Part shown: one piece after another, positions 33,164 through 43,962 of the stretch | How the letters are laid out: each line of letters begins with the position of its first letter | Numbering within the stretch: position 1 is the first letter of the stretch | Assembly (NCBI GenBank): GCA_001600695.1 | Contig: BCKQ01000015.1 | Span: 62,001 to 126,000, forward strand | Reading direction: 5' to 3' | Source: Ascoidea asiatica | Taxonomy: Eukaryota > Ascomycota > Saccharomycetes > Ascoideales > Ascoideaceae | DNA length: 64,000 nucleotides | Notes under the pieces: generated by a model | Databases searched by the model: none | Seen by the model: the letters and a program-made list of their open reading frames with translations, nothing else | Told to the model about the DNA's origin: nothing | Translations under genes and position numbers: made by a program

Positions 33164-34978
33164 ATGAAACAAATAGTATCAGAAATTCAAAACATAAATG
33201 TTAAAAATTTTATATTAAAATCTTCAGCTATTTTTATTAATGAAAGAACTGTTAATACCGAAAATCCTTTGAACAGATTCACTGAAAGTCAAGCGAAAAT
33301 TCTTAGACATGTAGCAATATCATCTTCTTCAATTTCAATTATTTTTGGTTTATCTGCTTTTTATTTTTGGTTTGCAATAGATCCAAGAAAAAGAGTTTTT
33401 AGACATCAATTAATTTTATTCTTAATAATTTATGATTTTGTTAAAGCTCTTGTACTTTTATTTTATCCTGCAAGAGTTTCTTTAGTTAATAAATCTTATT
33501 ATAATGATAATTTTTGTGATATTGTTGGATTTTTCACTGCAATGAGTATTGAAGGTGCTGATATTGCAATTTTAAGTTTTGCTATTCATACTGCTTTATT
33601 AATTTTTAAACCAAATAAAAAATTTAAAAATATCTCAAATAATCATCTAGAAGGTGGTTTATTTCCTTATAGATATTTTGTTTATTTATTTTCAATTTTA
33701 ACTCCAATTTTTATGGCATCATTAGCTTTTATAAATAATTCTGGTTATGAAGCTTTAACAACATGGTGTTATTTACCTGTTAGACCAAAATGGTATAGAC
33801 TTGTATTATCTTGGATTCCAAGATATATAATTGTTATAATAATTTTATTGATTTATATAATAATTTATATTCATGTAATGAAAGAATTTAAAGTTATATC
33901 AAGCTTACATGATGAAATTAATAATATTGAAAGAAAAAAATTGAAGTTTAATAAATTTTTTTTAAAAGATTTGAAAGAAATCATTGTTGATTATATAAAT
34001 TATAATGAAAATGATCCAAAAAATAAAATCAATCAAAATTTTCCTCATAATCATTTTAATAATCATAATAATCTCAATACAGCTAATAGTTCCACAAATC
34101 ATAATAATGATACTAATAATAGTAATAATAATAGTAGCAATACTCAACCGACTTCTCCAACTGAAGATGATAATTATGATGAATATCAAAACAAATCGTT
34201 TGATCAAAGTGCTTCTTTATCCTCAAATAATAATATACATACTATAGTGGAAAATAATACTATCAATAATAATAATAATTATAATAATAATGGTAGTGAA
34301 AATAATTCAAATAACTTACATAATCAAAATGATCAAAGTAATCAAAATAATAATCCATTTGGTACTTTAGAAATTCAAGAAAATATACATGAAGCTGCTT
34401 TAACTTCATTTCAAAAAAGAAGATATCAAATCAAAAAACAAATGAGAACAATTTTTATTTATCCAATATCCTATATATTTATATGGTTAGGACCTTTCGC
34501 ATCACAATGTATACAATATGACTGGGAACTAAGACATGGACCAGTTTATTGGCTTACAATAATTTCTGCTTTTATGCAAGCATTCAATTGTACTGTTGAT
34601 ACAATTGTTTTTTTATATAGAGAAAGACCTTGGAGATATACAGTAATAAAAGTTGAAGAAAAAATTAGAAATAATGGTGGCATTCCAATTCATGATTGGA
34701 GAACAAATGGTTATAATGGTAAAGAAAAATGGAGAAAATATTTATATTGGTTACCATTATATAAGTTACCAAAAGATCAATCAAATTTTAATTATTCTAG
34801 TGAAAGTGATGAGACTTTAAATAATAATGATTCCAATATCCATCATAGAAATTCCAGTCATAATCATACCGGTGAAATTAATAATAATGGTGAAAATCAA
34901 ATCGAGCAAGAAATTTTAACCAATGAAATCTATCATCTTAATGGAGATTTTAATATATCAAATGAAAATAATAATAAC

Positions 34979-35009
<31 letters not shown>

Positions 35010-36046
35010 GTAATAGTACTAATAGTAATATAAATAATGAAAAATATAACTTATCAAATGATATAAATATTAAAAGTAATATGAATGAAAATAATAAACT
35101 AAAAAGTAAAAAAAGTATTAAAATCAATAAAACTAATAAGAATGGTAATTCTATAATAAATAATACAAATGGTATAATATTTAATAATAAAGACCATAAT
35201 TTCAATGATTTATTACAAGGTGGTCTTAATGATTTGGAATTTGTAAAACCAATAGCAGGAAAAGATTATTCAAGAACTTATTCGAAAGGTTCAAATAAAA
35301 TAATAAAAGAGAAAAAAAATGGTGATTTGAATAAGTTACCAAATAGTTTTTCAGTAAGTTCAAAAAAACCGTTAATTAAATCTTTTGAAAACGATAATGA
35401 CGAAAATTTTGAAAGTGAAGTTGTTGAGAAAAATAATAATAAAAGACATTCTCTATTTGATGAATTATCAATAAATGATGATAATAATTATGATAATAAT
35501 GAGAATTATGATAAAAATAATCATAAAGATACGAAATTTGAAAGAACTGAAGAAATTGAGGGAAATGAAAAAAAAGATTCAATTAGTCCGAAAAGAAATT
35601 CTAAGTTTTTTCATTGGAGAAAACATTCATTTTCATACAATTCATCAAATTCAAATTCAAATTTAAATTCACCGAATGATATTACAAGTTTCAATAATAG
35701 TATTGAAAACAATGAAAATAATAAAGAAAATAAAAATAAGAATATGATTGGTATGGCTAAAGGTAGATCATCAACATTTTCAGAAGAAAGTAATAATGGT
35801 AATGACAATAATTCTAGATTAATAAGTAAAAGTAAAAGAGCCTTTACAGAATCTATTTTAAATGGAAACAATGAAATTAAAAAATCAGTCCTTAATAGTT
35901 TTTCAAGAGAAAATAAAAATAAAAATAAAAGTAATAAAAATAGAAAAATAAAGGAAAACGAAAATGATAAAGATAAAGAAAATAATCATGATTATGGAAT
36001 GGAGATGGACTTATTAGATATTTTAAACAGAGGACCTCCATTATAA
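33164..36046 (+). CDS. GPR1: Gpr1-type G-protein-coupled receptor (Git3 family)
   Basis: 960 residues, as in yeast Gpr1 (961). Plasma-membrane receptor for glucose/sucrose acting through the Galpha Gpa2 to raise cAMP-PKA signalling. The N-terminal Git3 domain has helices 1-5 in about residues 45-245 (VFRHQLILFLIIYDFVKAL, GFFTAMSIEGADIAILSFAI, ALTTWCYLPVRPKWYRLVLS). A large Asn-rich third cytoplasmic loop (about 280-410) follows, then the Git3 C-terminal domain with helices 6-7 (QIKKQMRTIFIYPISYIFIW, GPVYWLTIISAFMQAFNCTV, YRERPWRYTVIK). The tail of about 450 residues is Asn/Lys/Ser-rich with an Asn run at about 606-618. The ATG at 33164 is the first in frame. Confidence 0.95.
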
Positions 36047-37752
36047 AAATTTTTATCCTTTTTTTATTTTATATTGAATTTTTTTTCTTTTTCTTGTATC
36101 TTAATTTCTCTACTTTAAAATTTCTATTTCTATTTCTATTATACTTTTGTCATATTTTTATTCATGTGTTTTATATATTTTTTCTTAATATTCTTTGAAA
36201 TCATCCTTAATTATTCTTTAGATTTTCTTCATTTGTCTTATCATTTTCTTTTCTTAGTACAATTAATATTGTCTTAGCAGTTGTTCATTAATTCTATCAC
36301 ATCCTTCTTACAGTAATGTTGGTTATCAAAACACTTTTAATTTTTCTTTATACACTGTTTACATATTCCTAATTTTTCATTAATTGATTTAAAGCATCTT
36401 TGAGTCAAATGCCAATGGGCGAAATCGAACAAGCAACAAAACGAAAAAAAAATTAAAAATAAACTTGAAAATTTTTCAAGTAATAATGCAAGTTCAAGTT
36501 AAGTTTTGCCATATGACCTATACCCCTTTGAAAACCGGAAGATTTCTTTCCCAATAAGAATGGGTGGTGCCCCAGCCACATGTAAACATGAAATGGGGAA
36601 TGATTTCGGTGTACAATAAAATAATATTCTTTATAGTACAGTTTTCCACTTTGAGTTAAACCTAAAACAATTGACGGTAATTTTTTTAAATCCGACACGT
36701 TGTTTGATAGTTTTTTTTTTTGCGTGTCGGAGTCTAGGATTTTTTGTGACTTTTGAACCAGAACGGAAAAACTTCACATAATGAGTGGGGCAATGAAGAC
36801 AAATAAATTGAAGTCACGCATTGAAAACATGAAATTGTCCCAAGGAAGGTAAAAGCAGCGATTTTCTGTGTGCTTATAAACCAGGTTTGCTTGAAAGAAC
36901 TATTAGGGCAGACTATGTCCTAGATACTGGTTTTCTACTGAAGCAATATTCAATTATTTATTCCAATTATTCAGATTATTCATATTTCTAGAAAGATCAT
37001 TTCCCCCAAGTTTTTCCTTCTTTTATTCTAAACTTATTTCGTGGGTACGTGGGCATGTTGAACAAGCTCTGTTGATTATATTCTTTTATGCTGCTTCAAT
37101 TTAAACCAATTGTCACAAATATCGAATCAAATTAGATAATTTTCTTGTTTCGGTGATTATGCTTTAAAAGAAAGGCAGCAAAGGCTCGCACTCCGATATT
37201 TAGTTACTAATTGATTCATTTTTGTTCATTTTTTCAAAGTAATTGATAAAATTCAAATTCGTTTTTTTTGTTGAATTCAGTTTTTATCCCAATTCTGACA
37301 ATTTGCAGTTTTCGTTGTCCATTTACAGCTATTTATTTGTTTCAAGTTTCCAATATTGGATTTGGATTCCATATTGCCCTTCCGTACGCTACAAAAAAAA
37401 AGGTTGAACTTTTTTTGCATACTTTCGGTTTTCCAAACTCGTTCTTTTTTAATCATCTTTTTTTATATTGAAAAGATTGAATTGATATTATCAAAAGACA
37501 ATTAAAAAAGAGCATATCTAATATTGAATTGACGTTTGATATGGCTTTAACATCTGTCAACAGCTGACATTAAATTTATTCAACTTTATTGGCAAATAAA
37601 ACTTCTATTTTTCATTTTCATCAAATTTGTAAATAATTTCAATGGAATGAAATAGAAAATTAATATTCAAGTTATTCAATCTTCAATTTAAATTGATCTA
37701 ATAACTTTAATCTTCTTAACAGTTACATCTTCTGATAACATGACTGTTTCTC
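36047..37752. other. Intergenic region GPR1-ADH, with inverted repeats
   Basis: No convincing gene. A nested hairpin lies at 36570-36598 (CCCCA/TGGGG enclosing CATG-TAAA-CATG). At 36691-36731 there is a perfect 9-bp inverted repeat TCCGACACG/CGTGTCGGA with a T-rich 23-base spacer. Short ORFs at 36453 and 37268 have no coding character. Confidence 0.45.
36691..36731. repeat. Inverted repeat, 9-bp arms with 23-base spacer
   Basis: Arms TCCGACACG (36691-36699) and CGTGTCGGA (36723-36731) are exact reverse complements and GC-rich for this sequence. It could be an RNA hairpin or a binding site for a dimeric zinc-cluster factor with inverted CGG-type half-sites. Unassigned. Confidence 0.5.
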
Positions 37753-37932
37753 ATGTTGGATTGTAAACTCTGTAGCTTTACTTCAGTAGATAGCATTGCT
37801 GGTGATGTATTAATACTATTCATGCGTGATGGTACTTTAAATAACAATTTAACAGATAGATGTGAGATGGATGGCTTGAATTTTGAATTATCAAAAGATG
37901 GAGTTCCATTAGAAATTTCAATTATTCCATAA
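37753..37932 (+). CDS. Possible small ORF upstream of ADH
   Basis: 59 codons from ATG, starting MLDCKLCSFTSVDSIAGDVL and ending with a GVPLEISIIP segment. The composition (Asp, Gly, Cys, balanced hydrophobics) is more protein-like than the AT-rich shadow ORFs nearby. An in-frame TGA lies a few codons upstream. It could be the 3' remnant of a decayed gene or a real microprotein. Not recognised. It ends about 230 bases before the ADH start, so it must share the ADH promoter region. Confidence 0.25.
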   Translation: MLDCKLCSFTSVDSIAGDVLILFMRDGTLNNNLTDRCEMDGLNFELSKDGVPLEISIIP

Positions 37933-38164
37933 ATGATTTATATAAAAAGACAAATTTATCTTTGTATTTTGTATATTTGATTATTTCTTTTTAATAAACA
38001 TTTCAATTTAAAATATAATACATTAAATTACTACTGATTTAATATTATTATTCCTTAAAAATATCAAGAAACTTAAAATAGTCAATAATTTAATTTAACT
38101 TATTTTAGTTTAAATATATAACTACAATATTATAATACCAAATAAATACAATTATAAAATAAAA

Positions 38165-39232
38165 ATGGTTGAATATAACGAAACTTTTGTTATTCCAGAA
38201 ACTCAAAAAGCAATTGTTTTTGAAACGAATGGTGGTCCATTAGAATATAAAAGAATTCCAGTTCCAGAACCAAAACCAAGTGAAATTTTAATTCATGTTT
38301 TATATTCAGGTATTTGTCATACTGATTTACATGCTTGGAAAGGTGATTGGCCTTTAGATACTAAATTACCTTTAGTTGGAGGTCATGAAGGTGCAGGAAT
38401 TGTTGTAAAATTAGGTTCTGAAGTAAAAAATTTTAAAATTGGTGATTATGCTGGTATTAAATGGCTTAATGGTTCATGTATGGCTTGTGAATTATGTGAA
38501 AAAGGTTTTGAATCAAATTGTTTAAAACAAGATTTATCTGGTTATACTCATGATGGTTCATTCCAAGAATATGCAACTGCAGACGCTGTACAAGCTGCAA
38601 TGATTCCTCAAGGAACTGATTTAGCTGAAATTGCTCCAATATTATGTGCAGGTGTTACTGTTTATAAAGCAATTAAATCTGCTGATGTTAAATCTGGTGA
38701 TTGGTTATGCATTTCCGGTTGTGGTGGTGGTTTAGGAACTTTAGCTATTCAATATGCAAAAGCAATGGGTTTAAGAGTTGTTGGTATTGATGGTGGTGAA
38801 GCAAAAGAAGCACTTTGTAAAAAATTAGGTTGTGAAGTTTATGTTGATTTCATGAAAGTTAAAGATGTTAATAGTGAAATTGTTAAAATTACTAATGGTG
38901 GTCCACATGCTGTTATTAATGTTTCAGTTTCTCAAGCTGCAATTAAATCTTCTGTACAATATGTTAGACCATGTGGTACAGTTGTTTTAGTTGGTTTACC
39001 AGCTGGTGCAATTTGTGAATCTGAAGTTTTTTCACAAGTAGTTAAATCTGTTAAAATTGTTGGTTCATATGTTGGTAATAGAGCTGATACAAGAGAAGCA
39101 ATTGATTTCTTTGTAAGAGGTTTAGTTAGATCTCCAATCCAAATTATAGGCTTATCTGAATTACCAAGAGTTTACGAAGAAATGGAAAGTGGTAAAATTA
39201 TTGGTCGTTATGTTGCTGATACTTCTAAATAG
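38165..39232 (+). CDS. ADH1: Zinc-dependent alcohol dehydrogenase (class I ADH)
   Basis: 355 residues. Interconverts ethanol and acetaldehyde with NAD(H). Motifs: catalytic-zinc region [18 protein letters not shown] with [10 protein letters not shown]; structural-zinc cysteines in [15 protein letters not shown]; Rossmann [19 protein letters not shown]-terminal [12 protein letters not shown]. It is a few residues longer at the N terminus than S. cerevisiae Adh1 (348), with no mitochondrial presequence, so cytosolic. Whether it serves ethanol production or use cannot be told from sequence, and the symbol denotes the family. The frame uses few codons (GGT, GTT, TTA, AGA), which suggests high expression. 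An RNA hairpin follows the stop. Confidence 0.9.
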   Translation: MVEYNETFVIPETQKAIVFETNGGPLEYKRIPVPEPKPSEILIHVLYSGICHTDLHAWKGDWPLDTKLPLVGGHEGAGIVVKLGSEVKNFKIGDYAGIKWLNGSCMACELCEKGFESNCLKQDLSGYTHDGSFQEYATADAVQAAMIPQGTDLAEIAPILCAGVTVYKAIKSADVKSGDWLCISGCGGGLGTLAIQYAKAMGLRVVGIDGGEAKEALCKKLGCEVYVDFMKVKDVNSEIVKITNGGPHAVINVSVSQAAIKSSVQYVRPCGTVVLVGLPAGAICESEVFSQVVKSVKIVGSYVGNRADTREAIDFFVRGLVRSPIQIIGLSELPRVYEEMESGKIIGRYVADTSK

Positions 39233-39366
39233 ATTTTTGTTCTTATTTATTTATTTCGTTATGTCACTTATGATTGTTTTTATCTCTTATTTTCTTTTTT
39301 AATCTTTTAGTATAAAAATTTTGCCTTGAATAAATTTCTCTTACTATTTTAACGACAATTTTTAAA

Positions 39367-39409
39367 AAAACTACTTTTTGGTTCTTTTGAGTCCATAAAA
39401 AGTAGTTTT
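39367..39409 (+). terminator. Strong 13-bp inverted repeat in ADH 3' region
   Basis: Arms AAAACTACTTTTT (39367-39379) and AAAAAGTAGTTTT (39397-39409) are exact reverse complements around a 17-base spacer, 135 bases after the ADH stop. It would form a stable hairpin in the 3' UTR or mark the 3' end. Yeast pol II termination does not require such hairpins, so the role is inferred. Confidence 0.4.
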
Positions 39410-39510
39410 GCCACCAGTTTTATGATTACTTAACGTTAACAAAAAAGGCGCATTTACGTAATCCTCTATTTCCGGAGCACGGTTTTTAAAATAAAACTGT
39501 AAAAAAAAAC

Positions 39511-39548
39511 ATCCGTTTTCATCCGCATATATCCGCCCTTTATATCCG
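39511..39548 (+). promoter_or_regulatory. Four ATCCG motifs at near-helical spacing
   Basis: ATCCG occurs at 39511, 39521, 39531 and 39544. The first three are exactly 10 bases apart, on one face of the helix. The cluster could bind a regulator upstream of the jacalin-domain gene. A TTACGTAA palindrome is at 39454-39461. The remaining 39550-40346 is AT-rich; an AATACCA/TGGTATT inverted repeat lies near 40107-40141. Confidence 0.3.
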
Positions 39549-40346
39549 TGAAATTCTTCAAAAATACTGAAATTTCACTCAGTTAAAAGATTCAACATTT
39601 TTCACTCAATCTTTTGAAACATTAATTGATTTCTGTAGTTTATTTCATTATTTGAAATGAATTGAGATTGAATATTAAATGAATTTCTGGTATCTTGGTA
39701 AAGTACAGTGGTAAAATTGCAGGGTTGACTTCTCCATATTTCTTTTATAGTTTGCAGGGTAAAATATTCCACTACGTAAATTAGAAGTCAAAAAGTGGCT
39801 TAAAGTTTCTAAATTTTTTAAAATAAATAATCTCTTTAACATTACCCAAAACCAATTAACTTTTATGAAATAAAAAGTTAGATTGCACAATAAGTATTCT
39901 ATCTTTTTTTTTTTTGATGTTATGTGTTTTTCACCAAAGAATGGAACATTACAATAAACTATGAAATATGTTGAACTTCAATATCTTTCTTTGTTGCTTA
40001 TTTTTATTCGCACATTGCAAAACTAATTGAAATGGAATAATTTAATTTGTTGATCTTTACTGTAGAATAACTTTTTAATCCGATAACCTTACCGTACACA
40101 ATTTGAATACCATGAAATGAAACATAACAGCCTTGGTATTTCTATAGCACTATACGTTGTACGATTTTAAAATAATTAAAATCAAGCATATAAAATAGTT
40201 GAAAGTTCCAATTCAATTCAATTCAATTCTTGTTTTCTTTTTTCTTTTATTTGAATTAAAACCTTTCTTTTTTTTTTTTTTTTTTATCTATTAAACTGCA
40301 GTCTATTAATACTAAAGTTAAACTAAAAAGCTAATATATTCAAGAA

Positions 40347-41155
40347 ATGGATTATCAAACTGTAAGTAAAATACATTTTTGTATTAATACAAAAAAAGTT
40401 TTAAAAAGTTTATATTCTGTTTACTAATTTTTTTTTTGTTTTCTAAAATTTGAAATCAGAGAGAATATGGATCTGGAAATGGAGGTGAATTTACAGAAGT
40501 TGAAATTTTGAATGGTACAAGAGAAATCAAAGTATATTATAATCCAGGATGGGTTTTAAGTGGAATTGAGTTTATTTATGGTAATGAAGATTCCACAATT
40601 TATGGAAATAGAAATGGTGAAGAGTGTAATTCATTTGAATTAAATGACGATGAATTCATAAATGAAATTGAAATTAATTCAGGAGATTTAATTGATGGTA
40701 TTAAATTTTTTACAAATGAAGGTAATGAATCCGATTTTTTTGGTGAAAGAAATGGTCAAGATCATAGAATTGAATTAGGAGGACCTATTAATAAATTATT
40801 TGGTAGAATTGGAAGTTTTATTAATTCTATTGGTTTCAGTTCAGTTACAATTGATGCAGGATTAATTGGTGATAGAATTGAAAATAAAATTTCAAATGAA
40901 TATAATGATACAAAAAATTCAATTCAACAAAATTATAATAGAGTAGATAATTACATTGATCAAGAAGAAAATGAAGTTTATCAAAATTATCAAAGAGTTG
41001 AAAATAATGTTGAAAATGCTTACGAAAATACAGAAGATGCAGTTGAAAATACTTACAATAATGTTGAAAACAAAGTTGAAGATGAAGTTTATGAAGAATA
41101 TCAAGAAAGTGACACTTATCGAACATTTGAAGCTATTAAAAATGCATTTGATTGA
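40347..41155 (+). CDS. Jacalin-like lectin domain with amphipathic 11-mer repeats, two exons
   Basis: Exons 40347-40361 and 40460-41155. The 98-base intron has donor GTAAGT, branch TACTAAT (40422-40428) and acceptor ATCAG. The 236-residue product begins MDYQTREYGSGNGGEFTEVE, recovering the GxGG start of a jacalin (beta-prism) fold. The fold continues through NGTREIKVYYNPGWVLSGIE, INSGDLIDGIKFFTNEG, HRIELGGP and NSIGF to about residue 135. After a linker, residues about 145-230 form charged helix in 11-residue units (YQNYQRVENNV, ENAYENTEDAV, ENTYNNVENKV), like LEA, apolipoprotein or perilipin helices. There is no signal peptide, so it is probably cytosolic. Function unknown; sugar- or membrane-binding is inference. 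Confidence 0.75.
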
Positions 41156-41332
41156 ATTAATTGTTTTTTTTTTCTTTCTTTCTCTATAATTTAGTTATAT
41201 CTCTCTAAATTATACCCTTTCATTATTTATAAAACATACACACTTAATTCCAAAAAAAAAACAGATTAAATATAGCTGATAAACTATATCGATATAAAAA
41301 CGTAAAAAAGAATATGCAGATGAAAATTTAAA

Positions 41333-41404
41333 TTCCGATACCGGGAGTCGAACCCGGGTCTCCTCGGTGAAAGCGAGGTATGATCACCGTTACACTATAT
41401 CGGA
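41333..41404 (-). tRNA. tRNA-Glu(TTC)
   Basis: 72-base cloverleaf: acceptor TCCGATA/TATCGGA, anticodon stem CCTCG/CGAGG with TTC in loop CTTTCAC, T arm CCGGG-TTCGACT-CCCGG, discriminator A. All stems intact, unlike the broken copy at 60674-60741. Confidence 0.96.
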
Positions 41405-41719
41405 ATTAGATGTTTTTTAGAAAGAAAAAATGAAAAATGTACCAACAAAAATCTATAAATAGTTTTGCTTTGGAATGCATTAGAAGAGCGTGGAATGCAT
41501 TGTACCGCGGTTGATTTTTTCCCGTGAAAAAAAAAAAAAAAAATAAAAAATAAATTCAAAAATTATTTATTTTTTGGGGGTTTCACTTTTAACTAACTGT
41601 CAGACTTGAATTGAATAAGAAAGTTCAAATTACTTTAATGAGATTGATTATATCATATTGAAACTGAATGAGTAAATTGTTCTAGGAATTAAACACTTAT
41701 AATTGGAATTCTAAAGAAT

Positions 41720-43357
41720 ATGGGTGAAATAAATGAAATGAATAAAGATAAAATACTAGATTTCACTAATTGGCTAATTGAAAATAATGTGAAATTATCA
41801 TCAAAAATAAAGATTTTTGATTTTGAACATATACAAAACAATAATGAAGATGAAAAAATTAATAAACAAAATGGATTTGGAATAGGGTTGATTGCAATTG
41901 AAGATATTGATGAAGATGAAATATTATTTAATATACCAAAAAAAATAATATTGAATATAGATACATCTGAATTATGCAAACTAAATAATAATGAAAATAA
42001 AACAAAATTACAAAAAAATTATTCAAATTGGGAAAGTTTAATAATATGTTTAATCTATGAATATAAATTGAAAGAAAAAAGTAAATGGTTCAATTATTTT
42101 AAATTATTACCATTTAATAAAATCGAACATTTTAATAGATTTCCAATATTTTGGAATGAAAATGAATTAAATCTTTTAAAGCCATCATTGGTTTTAAATA
42201 GAATTGGTAAAACACAAAGTGAAGAAATGTATAGTAAATTATTTCCAAGTTGCTTGAAAGATTTAGGAATTGAATATTTGAAAGATGAAATTAATTTTAA
42301 TTTATTTAATAAAGTTGCTACAATTATTATGTCTTATTCTTTTGATATTGATGCAAATGAAGAAAATGATGAAGAAAATGATGAGCAAAATGATGAAGAT
42401 GAGTATTTAGAAGATTACAAAAATAACTTAAATTTATCATCAAGGAAATCAATGATTTGTGTTGCAGATTTATTGAATGCTGATACTAGATTAGTTAATT
42501 CCAATTTAATTTACAATAAAGATGAATTAATAATGAAGTCAATTAAAAAAATTAATAAAAATAATCAAATATTCAATACATATGGAGATTATCCAAATAG
42601 TGAAATTTTAAGAAGATACGGATATATTGAGAATAAATCATCAAAATATGAAATTGGAGAGATTGAATTAAGTTCAATAAAAAAGTATTTTTTAAACTTA
42701 AATGAATCTATAATTACTAATGATTATTTTGATAAATTATTTGAATTTATTGAAAATTGTGATTTAGATGAATTTGTTGATGAAAATATTATAATGGATA
42801 GTTATGATTTGATAAATATAAATACAAATTTAAACGAAAATGAAGAAATTGATGATGATGATGAAGAATTGGAGAATCCATTTTCGATTGAATTAATTTT
42901 TATTATTCAATTATTAACAACATTAACTATCATAATTAAAGAATATGATTCTAATTATAAAGAATTGAATTCAATTAAATGCAATAGATTATCAAAAAAA
43001 GTCTATCAATTGATTGAAATGAATAAAATAACAAAAGAAAGCAAAGTCAATATTAAAAAAATTTTGAATAATAGAATTAATGAATATCCAAAGGAAATTA
43101 TTGAATTATATAATAATGAAGAAAAAATCAAAGAAGTTAATCAATTTGATAAAAAAGAAGTTAGTAATATTGTTAAGCATAATGAAGTTAAAACAATTAA
43201 ATCGTGTTTGGAGTTAATTGATTCTGATTCTTTCACATATAAAACCATTGATGATTCAAAACTAATAAGAAATATTATAAAATCTAAACGTTCAAATGAT
43301 CATCCCATTGAGAAATCAAACAAAAATGAAAATTCCCCTAAGAAAATGAAAAAATAG
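41720..43357 (+). CDS. RKM4: Ribosomal protein lysine methyltransferase, SET domain (SETD6-like)
   Basis: 545 residues (yeast Rkm4 494). Rkm4 monomethylates a lysine of ribosomal protein Rpl42. Split SET domain: GFGIGLIAIEDIDEDEILFN near residues 54-73, WESLIICLIYEYKLKEKSKW, LKPSLVLNRIGKTQSEEMYS, and ICVADLLNADTRLVNSNL, where most SET proteins have the RFxNHxC-type segment. It continues through FNTYGDYPNSEILRRYGYIE, then a Rubisco-LSMT-like substrate-binding C-terminal domain with acidic inserts (about 215-235 and 375-390) and a Lys-rich tail that may be a nuclear signal. The order and motifs match Rkm4 better than Rkm1-3. Confidence 0.85.
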   Translation: MGEINEMNKDKILDFTNWLIENNVKLSSKIKIFDFEHIQNNNEDEKINKQNGFGIGLIAIEDIDEDEILFNIPKKIILNIDTSELCKLNNNENKTKLQKNYSNWESLIICLIYEYKLKEKSKWFNYFKLLPFNKIEHFNRFPIFWNENELNLLKPSLVLNRIGKTQSEEMYSKLFPSCLKDLGIEYLKDEINFNLFNKVATIIMSYSFDIDANEENDEENDEQNDEDEYLEDYKNNLNLSSRKSMICVADLLNADTRLVNSNLIYNKDELIMKSIKKINKNNQIFNTYGDYPNSEILRRYGYIENKSSKYEIGEIELSSIKKYFLNLNESIITNDYFDKLFEFIENCDLDEFVDENIIMDSYDLININTNLNENEEIDDDDEELENPFSIELIFIIQLLTTLTIIIKEYDSNYKELNSIKCNRLSKKVYQLIEMNKITKESKVNIKKILNNRINEYPKEIIELYNNEEKIKEVNQFDKKEVSNIVKHNEVKTIKSCLELIDSDSFTYKTIDDSKLIRNIIKSKRSNDHPIEKSNKNENSPKKMKK

Positions 43358-43554
43358 AGAAATTCCAGAAACTTATCCAAAAACACTAATTGCAGTAACT
43401 TTATATATAATTTAAATGAATATTCGAATGAATGCTTTAAATAAAATAAAAGTCTTTAACCAAAAGAAACCAATGATGCGGTTTTTCTTTCCGGAATGGG
43501 AAATATAGGACCCTTTTTTTCTTTTATATCATTTTAGACTTTTTCATCAAACCA

Positions 43555-43626
43555 AGCGTCGTGGCGCAGTGGAAGCGCACAGGGCTCATAACCCTGGGGT
43601 CGTTGGATCGAAACCAACCGACGCTA
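43555..43626 (+). tRNA. Initiator tRNA-Met(CAT)
   Basis: 72 bases, nearly identical to yeast initiator tRNA. It has the A1-U72 pair (starts AGCG, ends CGCTA), GGG/CCC anticodon stem pairs flanking CTCATAA, and the T loop ATCGAAA with A54 instead of TTC. Followed by a run of T (pol III terminator). Confidence 0.97.
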
Positions 43627-43962
43627 GCTTTTTTTTTTCTCTTTTATTTTATTACTTTTTATTTTTTTTGTGTTATTTTTTATACTGTTTTAGTATATGG
43701 AAATATTTAGAAAATGTTTATGTCTTTTCTTATAGAAAAAAAAGGAAATTTGATATAGTTATATTGATTAAGTATTGATGAAAACGTTGAGATTCAAGTC
43801 CCCTTATATCTCAGTCTGCTTTTCTACAAATCAAAAAGAAGTTTCAAAGTAACATCATAATATAATTATAAAAAAAGAAAGATAAAATTAAAATATAGCT
43901 TGAGATAAATTAAGAAAATAAGCTAGCTATAAAGAAGTCAAAAATGAAGCTTTCAGTGAAAC

